NCBI GenBank assembly: GCA_016235425.1
Contig: JACRLC010000052.1
Span: 1 to 34,242 of the forward strand
From: Chloroflexota bacterium
GTDB taxonomy: Bacteria > Chloroflexota > Anaerolineae > Anaerolineales > Villigracilaceae
Length of the DNA: 34,242 bases
Direction: 5' to 3'
Position 1 is the stretch's first letter. Every line of letters starts with the position of its first letter. Both the position numbers and the translations under genes were made by a program. The notes under the pieces are model-generated. The model made no database searches and had not been told where the DNA came from. It saw only the letters and a list, made by a program, of their open reading frames with translations. Positions 15,176 through 21,986 of this stretch are shown one piece after another.

Positions 15176-15445
15176 TCATTTCTTGTTACTTGCTACTTGT
15201 TTCTCATTACTCATCAACTTTCTCTTCCGCTCCCGCGTCATTCTCTTGATTGCAACCTCCCTCCTCATCGCCGTTCTTCGATCCGTTTGAGGCTCAAGAT
15301 AAACCATCTTAACCGGGAGCCTGCTTCGGGTGTAGCGTGAAGCGGTTCCCTTGTTGTGTTGATTCAACCGCCGCTCAGGATCAGCCGTCCAGCCGGTGTA
15401 ATACGTCCCATCCGAGCATTCCAAAATATAACAATAACAGGTCAT
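15176..15445 (-). CDS. GIY-YIG domain protein (UPF0213/UvrC-type nuclease fold)
   Basis: 89 residues, the usual length of small GIY-YIG proteins. The motif is CYILECSDGTYYTGWT (here YI...YTG) with Arg in PERRLNQH and the Glu within MRREVAIKRM. Such proteins are predicted single-domain nucleases of unknown role. The last dozen residues (MSNEKQVASNKK) are coded by the imperfect repeat 'tcattactcat...ttgttactt'. An inverted relative of it lies at 15099-15120, so the tail looks repeat-derived. The start at 15445 is chosen because the homology begins there. No ribosome site is visible. It is followed by the terminator at 15122-15156. Confidence 0.8.
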   Translation of the reverse strand: MTCYCYILECSDGTYYTGWTADPERRLNQHNKGTASRYTRSRLPVKMVYLEPQTDRRTAMRREVAIKRMTRERKRKLMSNEKQVASNKK

Positions 15446-15456
15446 GCCATTTGGAT

Positions 15457-15479
15457 TGCCCGCAGTTAAACTGCGGGCA
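15457..15479. repeat. Near-perfect palindrome between GIY-YIG and tyrA genes
   Basis: TGCCCGCAGTT (15457-15467), one A, and AACTGCGGGCA (15469-15479) make a perfect inverted repeat. The core CAGTTAAACTG recurs in the terminator at 33479-33514. It lies just upstream of the GIY-YIG start and just after the tyrA stop and could end the tyrA transcript, though it has no T run. Confidence 0.6.
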
Positions 15480-15485
15480 GAACAT

Positions 15486-16472
15486 TTATTTTTCCGGTGT
15501 CGTGCGTTTGACGAACGCGCTCCCAAACAACCGCTCGCTAAATGACGGTATATCCGGCAGTTCGCGCCTGGCTTCCATCCAATCTGCGGACATGCGCTCG
15601 TCCATCCAGCGCTGACGTCCAACAAGCGCGGCTTCGAGGCGTTCCGCCACGCCGTCGTCATCGCCTTTTTCAATATCGTCGCGCAAGCCGCGCAGGGAAG
15701 CCATCATCACATCCAGCGCGTGAACGACGTTCGCGCGGTTGTGCAACGCCGCCATTCTCAGCGAATCAATTTCATCGTTGTAGGCCAGTCCCGCTGTCAG
15801 CGTGGCATACGCGCGTCCCGCAACCTTGCGCGCTTCCTGCCAGCCGGGCTGGTCAATGGTGGCGTTCAGAAAAGCCGCGGCCACCAATTGCGGCAGGAGA
15901 TGCGTGCGCGCCATCAAGCCATCCGACTCGGCCATGTCCGCCAGCAGAGGCGCGGCCCCTAACAGGCGTACGAAATCGGCAGCCAAAGTCATAACCTCGC
16001 CGGGCGTGCCATACGGAGCGTCAATCACGAAGAGGCCTTTTGAAAACAAATCGGCCTGTGCGGCTTCGAGGCCGAAACGTAAATTGTGCAATAAATCAGG
16101 GTTGATGGCCGGGACGAGTCCCACATAGTAACGGCCTTCGGGCAATAATTCCTTCGCCCACTTCATCACTTCCGTTTTCACCGGCGCGGTATCCAGCACG
16201 ATTGTGCCTTCCTGCAAATCCGGCGCGATGAACTCCAGAGTCTCGCGCACCTGGCTGATCGGCACGCACAAAACCACGAGCTTCGCATCCTTCACGGCGC
16301 TCGGAAGGTTATGCTCGGCCTTATCCACCGCGCCCTTCTTCTGCGCCTCACGCTCCACCTCCACCTTTTTATCATGCCCCACGCGCAGGATCGCATCCTT
16401 ATACTGCCCAAGCGCCAGCCCGATCGAAGCGCCGATCTGTCCCATGCCGATAATCGTAATTTGAACAGCCAT
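15486..16472 (-). CDS. tyrA: Prephenate dehydrogenase-like protein
   Basis: Would oxidise prephenate to 4-hydroxyphenylpyruvate for tyrosine synthesis. It is 328 residues. The Rossmann motif IIGMGQIGASIGLAL is at about 6-20, followed by the strand VVLCVPISQV. The middle phrase VLDTAPVKTEVMKWA is typical of TyrA. The second domain has ARTHLLPQLVAAAF, where TyrA enzymes carry the substrate-binding His of an HLPQ-like motif. The ATG at 16472 has GAGG five bases upstream. A minor chance remains that it is another NAD-binding reductase. It stands alone under its own TATAAT box. Confidence 0.8.
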   Translation of the reverse strand: MAVQITIIGMGQIGASIGLALGQYKDAILRVGHDKKVEVEREAQKKGAVDKAEHNLPSAVKDAKLVVLCVPISQVRETLEFIAPDLQEGTIVLDTAPVKTEVMKWAKELLPEGRYYVGLVPAINPDLLHNLRFGLEAAQADLFSKGLFVIDAPYGTPGEVMTLAADFVRLLGAAPLLADMAESDGLMARTHLLPQLVAAAFLNATIDQPGWQEARKVAGRAYATLTAGLAYNDEIDSLRMAALHNRANVVHALDVMMASLRGLRDDIEKGDDDGVAERLEAALVGRQRWMDERMSADWMEARRELPDIPSFSERLFGSAFVKRTTPEK

Positions 16473-16499
16473 GTTATCCTCGCAAAAAAAGATAGCGGG

Positions 16500-16505
16500 A
16501 TTATA
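16500..16505 (-). promoter_or_regulatory. -10 box of tyrA
   Basis: A minus-strand CAGTATAAT lies 27 bases before the tyrA ATG. The same CAGTATAATC context occurs before tsaE. The -35 region is weak. A strong hairpin (16528-16558) lies just upstream of the promoter. Confidence 0.5.
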
Positions 16506-16527
16506 CTGCCAACGTCCCCTTAAAGTG

Positions 16528-16558
16528 TGAGAACCACGGACGCCGACCGTGGTTCTCA
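16528..16558. repeat. 12-bp hairpin in the divergent tyrA/ogt gap
   Basis: GAGAACCACGG (16529-16539) and CCGTGGTTCTC (16547-16557) form a perfect stem with a seven-base loop; outer bases T and A extend it. It has no T run, so it may be a binding site or a relic of a repeat rather than a terminator. Confidence 0.55.
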
Positions 16559-16706
16559 TTTGAAAGGAGGAGAAGAGAAATCACCTTACGCACGTAAATT
16601 TATCATGGTTGTCCTAAAAGTACTTGACGCCAAACCTACGCTTACCCTACGTTTGTACGACAACTAACAGGGTTGTAAGTGATTCTTTCTTTTGGAGGAC
16701 GACTCA

Positions 16707-17231
16707 ATGACATTCCCTGACCTTTTGATTTACACCGGCCAACTAAACGACACTCCTCTCGGAGATTTACGCCTCGCCGCCTCCGACCTGGGCCTGGTCG
16801 CCGTTGAATGGGCAGACTCCCAGCCCCAGCTTGATTCCTATCTGCGCCGGCTGAAATTCCCCGTCAAACCCAACGAATCCAAAATCAAACCCTTCGCCAA
16901 AGAACTGCGCGAATACCTGCAAGGCAAGCGGCGTGAATTCACCTTCCTCATTGATTGGGCAGCTTTGCGTCCGTTTCAGCGAATGGCAATGCAGGCAGTC
17001 TTCGCTATCCCATACGGTGAAACACGCACCTACGCCGAAATCGCCGCCCAAATTGGACACGCGCACGCCTACCGCGCCGTCGGCCGCGCCAACGCCACGA
17101 ACCCCATGCCGCTCGTCATCCCCTGTCACCGCGTGATTGGAACAGATGGAAAGTTACACGGCTACGGAGGCGGAGATGGATTGCCTACGAAAGAATGGCT
17201 GTTGAAGATGGAAGGGGCTGTGATTGCGTAG
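16707..17231 (+). CDS. ogt: Methylated-DNA-protein cysteine methyltransferase (Ogt/MGMT family)
   Basis: Takes alkyl groups from O6-alkylguanine onto its own cysteine in a suicide reaction. It is 174 residues. The active-site motif PCHRV has C140 and is preceded by AVGRANATNPMPLVI, followed by GYGGG. The N-terminal half is the variable alpha/beta domain. The helix-turn-helix part reads PYGETRTYAEIAAQIG. GGAGG lies nine bases before the ATG at 16707. An earlier in-frame TTG (16692) overlaps that site and is rejected. A possible promoter TTGACG (16624) with TACGTT 18 bases on is weak. Confidence 0.9.
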   Translation: MTFPDLLIYTGQLNDTPLGDLRLAASDLGLVAVEWADSQPQLDSYLRRLKFPVKPNESKIKPFAKELREYLQGKRREFTFLIDWAALRPFQRMAMQAVFAIPYGETRTYAEIAAQIGHAHAYRAVGRANATNPMPLVIPCHRVIGTDGKLHGYGGGDGLPTKEWLLKMEGAVIA

Positions 17232-17252
17232 GTTCGACCCGTCCACGCCTGG

Positions 17253-17834
17253 ATGACTGAGTCTCTGTCTCATGATAGACTCTTGCCATCGAAATCTGTA
17301 GTCTGGGCTTTTACAAACTTGAACATCCTCCTCCAACTCTTCTGGACTTTCCTCAAAGTCAACCTCCTCAGCACATCCGGCCCTGCCTCGGTGGGATTGC
17401 TCTATCACGAAGCCGTGGGCACATTCGTTACCGAGAGCCAGTTCGTGCAGGCGGTGGGATTCTCCTCCGTCCTGCCGGGAAGCGACGCGTTACAGCTTGC
17501 CATGTACATCGGATATGCCGCGGCCGGAATCCCCGGCGGCCTCGTGGCGCTGACCGCCTCCATTTTACCTCCCACCCTCATCATCCTCGGCGTGACCATG
17601 ATCCTGCATCGTATGCGCCGCGAGGCATGGGTCAGCAACTTCGTGAACGGGCTGGCTCCTGCCATTTCAGTTCTCATGGTTTTCACGGCCTGGAAAATAT
17701 TTCAAAAAGGCGGGGCCACAGGCTGGGAAGGCTGGATCATCGGTGTCGTCAGTCTCACTGCCATGTGGCTCAAAGCGCCTGAACGCCTGGTTGTCATTAT
17801 CGCGGGAATCATCGGGATACTTTTTCTAAGATGA
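17253..17834 (+). CDS. Half-size chromate/CHR transporter, first of a pair
   Basis: 193-residue membrane protein with a single CHR domain (Chromate_transp, PF02417). The family core SGPASVGLLYHEAVG and LPGSDALQLAMYIGYAAAG are followed by PPTLIILGVTM. It is about half of a full-length ChrA. The next gene is a paralogue with the same core, and the two overlap by ATGA, as in known short-chain CHR pairs that act together. The known role is chromate or sulphate efflux. For divergent members such as this the substrate is not certain. The start has no ribosome site, and a TTG near 17317 would give a shorter protein. Confidence 0.8.
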   Translation: MTESLSHDRLLPSKSVVWAFTNLNILLQLFWTFLKVNLLSTSGPASVGLLYHEAVGTFVTESQFVQAVGFSSVLPGSDALQLAMYIGYAAAGIPGGLVALTASILPPTLIILGVTMILHRMRREAWVSNFVNGLAPAISVLMVFTAWKIFQKGGATGWEGWIIGVVSLTAMWLKAPERLVVIIAGIIGILFLR

Positions 17835-18367
17835 ACAAATCCAAATTCACCGTCTGGGTTAAATTATTGTGGATGTTCTTGAAGGTGAATCTGCTTTCAC
17901 CTTCGGGCCCGGCCTCGGTTGGATTGCTTTACAAGGAAGCCGTCGGGACGATCATGACGGAAGAAAGCTTCGTCGAAGCGGTGGGCTTCTCGAACGTCCT
18001 GCCGGGAAGCGAAGCGCTCAAACTCGCCATGTTCGTCGGCTTTGCCGCGGGCGGTGTCCCCGGCGTGCTCACCGCCCTGCTCGGCGCGGTGCTTCCACCC
18101 ACGGTGATGATGCTGGTCGTAGCCGCAGTTCTTCAGCGCTTTCAGCAGGAGAACTGGCTCAACGGTTTTGTGGCAGGCATGAGCCCTGCGGTGGCCGCGT
18201 TGATTATCGTGGTTGCAATCGAACTCTTCCGCGTCGGCCAGACCAAAAAAGTAGGCAAACGCACCATGCTTATTGCCACCCTCAGCGCAGTGGCATTCTT
18301 TTTTGAAGTTCCATCTCCGTTAGTTTTACTCGGCGCGGGGATTTTGGGAGTAATCTTATTCCGCTAG
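17831..18367 (+). CDS. Half-size chromate/CHR transporter, second of a pair
   Basis: 178 residues with one CHR domain. The core SGPASVGLLYKEAVG matches the first paralogue at most positions. It is followed by LPGSEALKLAMFVGFAAGG and VLPPTVMMLVVAAVL, then a hydrophobic end (LVLLGAGILGVILFR). The start overlaps the previous stop by four bases. Two halves of similar orientation probably form an antiparallel or dual-topology heterodimer; this is known for short CHR pairs and inferred here. The Usp gene starts 12 bases after, so it shares the transcript. Confidence 0.8.
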   Translation: MNKSKFTVWVKLLWMFLKVNLLSPSGPASVGLLYKEAVGTIMTEESFVEAVGFSNVLPGSEALKLAMFVGFAAGGVPGVLTALLGAVLPPTVMMLVVAAVLQRFQQENWLNGFVAGMSPAVAALIIVVAIELFRVGQTKKVGKRTMLIATLSAVAFFFEVPSPLVLLGAGILGVILFR

Positions 18368-18379
18368 GCAGACAACACC

Positions 18380-19228
18380 ATGAACCCTGATCTATTAATT
18401 ACAACCAACGGCTTCAAAGGAACGTGGCCCTCCATTGAATATGGCGCGTGGCTTGCGGCGACTCTCCAAACCAAAATCTCGCTTCTTGGCGTGACCGAGA
18501 ACCTGAGTCCCGCGGCGATAGACGATCACCACCCTTTGGAGGACGTTTTCGCGCGTGCCGTCGAGCTGTTCCAGCAAAAGGGACTGGAGTACAGCCTCGA
18601 GGTCCGAAACGGGGACGCGGAGCAGGTCATCCCGCGTAAAGCCAAAGAGGGTAACTTCATCACCGTGCTTGGGCCGCTTGGCCGTCCGCAAATCCGCAGG
18701 TGGCTGATCGGGAAATCGATACGTCATTTGATGGAAGAGATCAGCGGGCCGATCTTGTATGTGCCTGTCTCGTGTTTGCCGTTGAAGAAGGTTTTGATCT
18801 GCATTGGCGGCCTCGGCTACGAAGTGACCGCCGAACACATCGCCATGCAGGTTGCGATGTCCAGCCGCGCCGAGATCACCTTGTTGCACGTTGTCCCACC
18901 CGTGGACCTGGATTACCCCACCACGCGCGCCGAGCGTGAAAACTGGCAACACCTCGCGGATACCAATACGCCCGTGGGACGGAGTCTGCGCCAGGCTTTG
19001 GAAATTGCTGAAAAAGACGGCTTGACCGTCATCGTGAAAGGGCGGCGGGGAAATGTGGTGGAAGAAATCATTTCTGAAACAAAGGGAGGAGATTACGACA
19101 TGCTTTGTATGGGTTCGCCCTACAGCGGGAGCGCATTGCGGCAGTTATACGCGCCTAATGTCACAGCCGAAATAGCCGAAGGCGCGCGATGCCCCGTGTT
19201 GACGGCGAGGTATAAGCGCGAGGGGTAA
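18380..19228 (+). CDS. Tandem universal stress protein
   Basis: 282 residues with two Usp-like halves. The first starts LLITTNGFKGTWPSIEYGAWLA and the second starts KVLICIGGLGYEVTAEHIAMQVA (about residue 134). The second half ends VEEIISETKGGDYDMLCMGSPYSGSALRQLY..TAEIAEGARCPVL, resembling the glycine-rich ATP-binding end of Usp proteins. In the first half the typical G-2x-G-9x-G pattern is degraded, as in many tandem forms. It probably works as a soluble stress or transporter-regulating protein. Its place after the CHR pair suggests it tunes them. Confidence 0.8.
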   Translation: MNPDLLITTNGFKGTWPSIEYGAWLAATLQTKISLLGVTENLSPAAIDDHHPLEDVFARAVELFQQKGLEYSLEVRNGDAEQVIPRKAKEGNFITVLGPLGRPQIRRWLIGKSIRHLMEEISGPILYVPVSCLPLKKVLICIGGLGYEVTAEHIAMQVAMSSRAEITLLHVVPPVDLDYPTTRAERENWQHLADTNTPVGRSLRQALEIAEKDGLTVIVKGRRGNVVEEIISETKGGDYDMLCMGSPYSGSALRQLYAPNVTAEIAEGARCPVLTARYKREG

Positions 19229-19275
19229 GTATGATGCCAGGACAAATATCCCCACAACACATCTATGGAAGATAG

Positions 19276-19752
19276 TTACAGACTACTGAGGTCGTCAATT
19301 GGGGAGTGATAACCATTGGTTATCATCAGATCAAGAGTATTTTGTGCTTGTGAGTGTGTCAACACTTTCTTCCTTACACATTGAACCAGAATGCCTATCG
19401 TTCCGATCACTGAAATTTGATATTGCTTTGCCGTCTCGCGGGCAAATAAATCATCTGTCGCAAAGATTGCGCCGCGTTTACAGGCAATTGCCAGGCATGA
19501 ACGTTCGCCTGCGCCAAGCCTGGCGGACAGACTCAGCCCAAAAGATTTTTCTTCCTCTGTTTGCTCGATAACTTTCAAATCCTTCCATGCAGAACGAGGC
19601 AAACTGGCAGTGATAACTCCTACGGCATACTCAGCGCTGACTTCCGACGTTGTGCAAATTTGATTTCCCCACAGCGAAAAGACAGCCGAAACAATCTGCG
19701 CTTGGGCAAAATTACTCAAGACAGTGTTATCGAGAAGAACAAAGCGACTCAC
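19276..19752 (-). CDS. PIN-like (DUF3368-type) toxin
   Basis: 158 residues. The opening LLDNTVLSNFA with an acidic residue, LGAGERSCLAIACKRGAIFATDD with a Glu and a double Asp, and VIGTIGILVQCVRK resemble the DUF3368 group (PF11848) of predicted PIN-like nucleases. Such toxins would cut RNA. The start is a GTG with 'agga' eight bases upstream, five bases after the antitoxin stop. The pair is one operon. The Asp/Glu residues that would bind metal are present at the ends of the usual strands. Functional activity is inferred. Confidence 0.75.
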   Translation of the reverse strand: MSRFVLLDNTVLSNFAQAQIVSAVFSLWGNQICTTSEVSAEYAVGVITASLPRSAWKDLKVIEQTEEEKSFGLSLSARLGAGERSCLAIACKRGAIFATDDLFARETAKQYQISVIGTIGILVQCVRKKVLTHSQAQNTLDLMITNGYHSPIDDLSSL

Positions 19753-19757
19753 GCTTC

Positions 19758-20192
19758 CTACCCCATATCTTCAATGGATTTTATTTCTTCCTTTACCTCG
19801 TCGGCAGACTGAGGCCCAACTCTCAGCGGGATACCCAATCGCACCAGCCTCATCCTTAATTCATGAGAGTTCATGCCGAGCAATTCTCCAGCGCGTGCCA
19901 GGCTGAGATGCAAAGCCATGTAATGGCCCAGAACCAAATCATACCGAGCTTGAACGTCTGAAGAAATGGCTTTCAAAGTCTCATCATTAATTACAACATC
20001 TTTTTCATATTTTTGGGGATTGCCGAAATATTGCATCGCGGCGCGCTGGAGTTGAAAATCCACGATGTCCATCATCGCTACCTCGGGTTGACCATGGCTT
20101 TCGACTACAGTGGTCTTTCCACGCAGAACATCGCGAATAATTTGGCTGGTATTGCGGGCTAAATCGGTTTTGCGAACACGAACGTATTCCAT
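19758..20192 (-). CDS. Composite antitoxin: Phd/YefM-like N-terminus plus UPF0175-like C-terminus
   Basis: 144 residues. The first 45 (RKTDLARNTSQIIRDVLRGKTTVVESHGQPEVAMMDIVDF) look like a Phd/YefM antitoxin. Residues about 95-130 (ALHLSLARAGELLGMNSHELRMRLVRLGIPLRVG) look like the helix-turn-helix of UPF0175, the usual partner of DUF3368 toxins. A middle linker joins them. It would bind DNA and the toxin downstream. The start at 20192 has 'aggagcg'-like bases upstream. The fusion is a by-eye family call. Each half is plausible, the combination less common. Confidence 0.7.
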   Translation of the reverse strand: MEYVRVRKTDLARNTSQIIRDVLRGKTTVVESHGQPEVAMMDIVDFQLQRAAMQYFGNPQKYEKDVVINDETLKAISSDVQARYDLVLGHYMALHLSLARAGELLGMNSHELRMRLVRLGIPLRVGPQSADEVKEEIKSIEDMG

Positions 20193-20320
20193 ATCACGCT
20201 CCTACAAATTACGTATTTTACACATTATACATGGTTTTTGCCTTATAAACAATTAGCGCCGTTCACTGGTTGGGTGAAAACCGGCGCTGATCAAGTTTTT
20301 GTGCTTTACCCACAAGCGTT

Positions 20321-21046
20321 CTATAACCCTGGCGTATATGTCTTTTCCCACTCATCAATCGCGGCGCGGATGGCAGACTTTACAGCCGCATCGGGAACTT
20401 CCTCCACTGTCGAGTATTTTTTCATGCCGATCATAACCTCCACACCGCCTTCGTGGGATTCCTGCAGGCGGATATCCTGACCGGCAAGCAGGGTGTTCAT
20501 CATTCGTTTTTGAAGGATGGAATCAATTTGTTCGACAATGCTGAGAGGAGGCGGGGCCGCTTTTTTCGCAGTCGGTTTGACTTCGGGGGTGAGAGATGAC
20601 ATGATAACGGGAGCAGGCGCGGGCGGAGTCTGAACCGTCCTTGAGGGGGGAGGCGGCGCGGAGGCGGGTTGTCCTCCCTCGAGCCAGGGGCGCACAAGAC
20701 TGAGGAGGCCGATCAAACGCTTTTTCTGCTCCGCCGATAATCCGGCGGCAGTGTCGATGTGTTCCCCATCCAACTCAAGGGCAAGCTGGCCGCTTTCATC
20801 TTTCAGCCGCAAGAGACCGGGATCATCGGCACCGGTCGTTGCGAAAAGGGAGAGACGCTCTTCGGCCTCGGCCACTTTTTTCTGCGCTTCCTTGATCGCA
20901 ACTTCGGATTTGCCTTCAGCTTCCCTGATCTTTTTGGCGGTACGGTTATTGGAATCAAAAAAACCGATCACCCAGCCAATTAGAAGAGCAACAATCGGGA
21001 TCAGACAACGATAGACGAGAATTGAGAGATCAATGCCTTCGATCAT
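20321..21046 (-). CDS. Single-pass membrane protein with coiled coil
   Basis: 241 residues. There is one N-terminal transmembrane helix (about 9-29), then a charged coiled coil (about 36-68, AAKKIREAEGKSEVAIKEAQKKVAEAEERL). A Pro/Ala-rich linker (about 125-165) follows, and then a C-terminal domain (about 170-241) with repeated Val/Glu-rich beta pieces (GGVEVMIGMKKYSTVEEVP). No family was recognised. The start at 21046 has GAGGTG four bases upstream. It follows fpg by three bases and is the last gene of the minus-strand run that begins with MeaB. It could anchor or scaffold something at the membrane, but no role can be assigned. Confidence 0.6.
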   Translation of the reverse strand: MIEGIDLSILVYRCLIPIVALLIGWVIGFFDSNNRTAKKIREAEGKSEVAIKEAQKKVAEAEERLSLFATTGADDPGLLRLKDESGQLALELDGEHIDTAAGLSAEQKKRLIGLLSLVRPWLEGGQPASAPPPPSRTVQTPPAPAPVIMSSLTPEVKPTAKKAAPPPLSIVEQIDSILQKRMMNTLLAGQDIRLQESHEGGVEVMIGMKKYSTVEEVPDAAVKSAIRAAIDEWEKTYTPGL

Positions 21047-21049
21047 AGC

Positions 21050-21904
21050 TCACCTCAACTTCTGACAATTCGGGCAGACGTGCGTGCCGCGCTGGCCGAC
21101 GACCAGTCTCTGGATCTTCCTGCCGCAAACGAAACAGGGCTGGCCTTCGCGGTCATAAACGCGAAAATGATTTTGGTAGCCGCCGCCGCGATAGACCCAG
21201 TCAATGCTTGCGCCGTTGCGGCGGATGCCTTCCTCCAGCACTGCGCGAATGGACCGGTGAAGCGCTTCGGCCTGTTTGGGTTTGACGGTGTCTGAAGCGG
21301 CCAGCGGATGAAGTTTTGACATGTGCAGGCATTCATCGGTGTAGATGTTTCCGAGGCCTGCAAGGAAAGTCTGGTCGAGGAGCAATGGCTTGAGCTGGCG
21401 GTGACGAGCGCGCAGGTTTTCGTACAACCATTGCGGGGTGAACTCGTCGCTGAACGGTTCGGGGCCGAGACTACCAAGTACATTTTCGATATTGTCAGTA
21501 AGCCAAACGCGCCCGAATTTGCGTGTGTCATTGAATACCAGCGAAGCTGTTCCTCCTTTCCCTACGGAAGAGGGGTCAGGGGTGAGGGTAAGGATCAGCC
21601 GATCATGCTTCTGCGGCTCAATTTTACCCTCTCTGAGGAACAAATCGCCGCTCATGCGGAGGTGGACCAGTAGGCTGTAGGTCCTGTCCTGAAGTTGTTG
21701 GCGAGGTTCAAATTGGATGATGAGGTACTTGGCGCGGCGCGAAACGTCCGCGATTTTTTGACCCATCACCAATTCCTTGAATTTCCTCGCGGAGGGAATC
21801 GCCACCGTGCGCGCCCAGCGGACATCGGCCTCCAGGATGATCCTGCCGGCCAATTTCGGCTTTAGGACACGTGCAATGGTTTCTACTTCGGGAAGTTCGG
21901 GCAT
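21050..21904 (-). CDS. mutM: Formamidopyrimidine-DNA glycosylase
   Basis: Removes 8-oxoguanine and formamidopyrimidines and nicks the site. It is 284 residues. After Met comes the catalytic Pro-Glu (PELPEVETI); RRAKYL supplies the active Lys (K59). The helix-two-turn-helix lies in DQTFLAGLGNIYTDE. The zinc finger has C257, C260, C277 and C280. Residues 106-120 are an unusual insert coded by a CCCTCACCCC-type palindrome, in a loop where other Fpg proteins are about nine residues shorter. A second small extra loop lies at about 68-76. The start at 21904 is chosen because PELPE must follow the first Met. Confidence 0.93.
   Translation of the reverse strand: MPELPEVETIARVLKPKLAGRIILEADVRWARTVAIPSARKFKELVMGQKIADVSRRAKYLIIQFEPRQQLQDRTYSLLVHLRMSGDLFLREGKIEPQKHDRLILTLTPDPSSVGKGGTASLVFNDTRKFGRVWLTDNIENVLGSLGPEPFSDEFTPQWLYENLRARHRQLKPLLLDQTFLAGLGNIYTDECLHMSKLHPLAASDTVKPKQAEALHRSIRAVLEEGIRRNGASIDWVYRGGGYQNHFRVYDREGQPCFVCGRKIQRLVVGQRGTHVCPNCQKLR
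21555..21589. repeat. CCCTCACCCC-type palindrome inside fpg
   Basis: The unit has the same order as the one at 23553-23588: an AGGGG arm, then GGGGTGAGGGT (plus strand). It is translated in fpg as the odd loop TPDPSSVGKGG. It was probably inserted in frame after the gene was established. Confidence 0.6.
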
Positions 21905-21986
21905 ACGAATAAGTTTGATGGAATGCAAAGAGAAGTTGTTTGAAAATCCGTTTTATGTTTCGTGAGCAGTTGCACTGCGAACAGAA

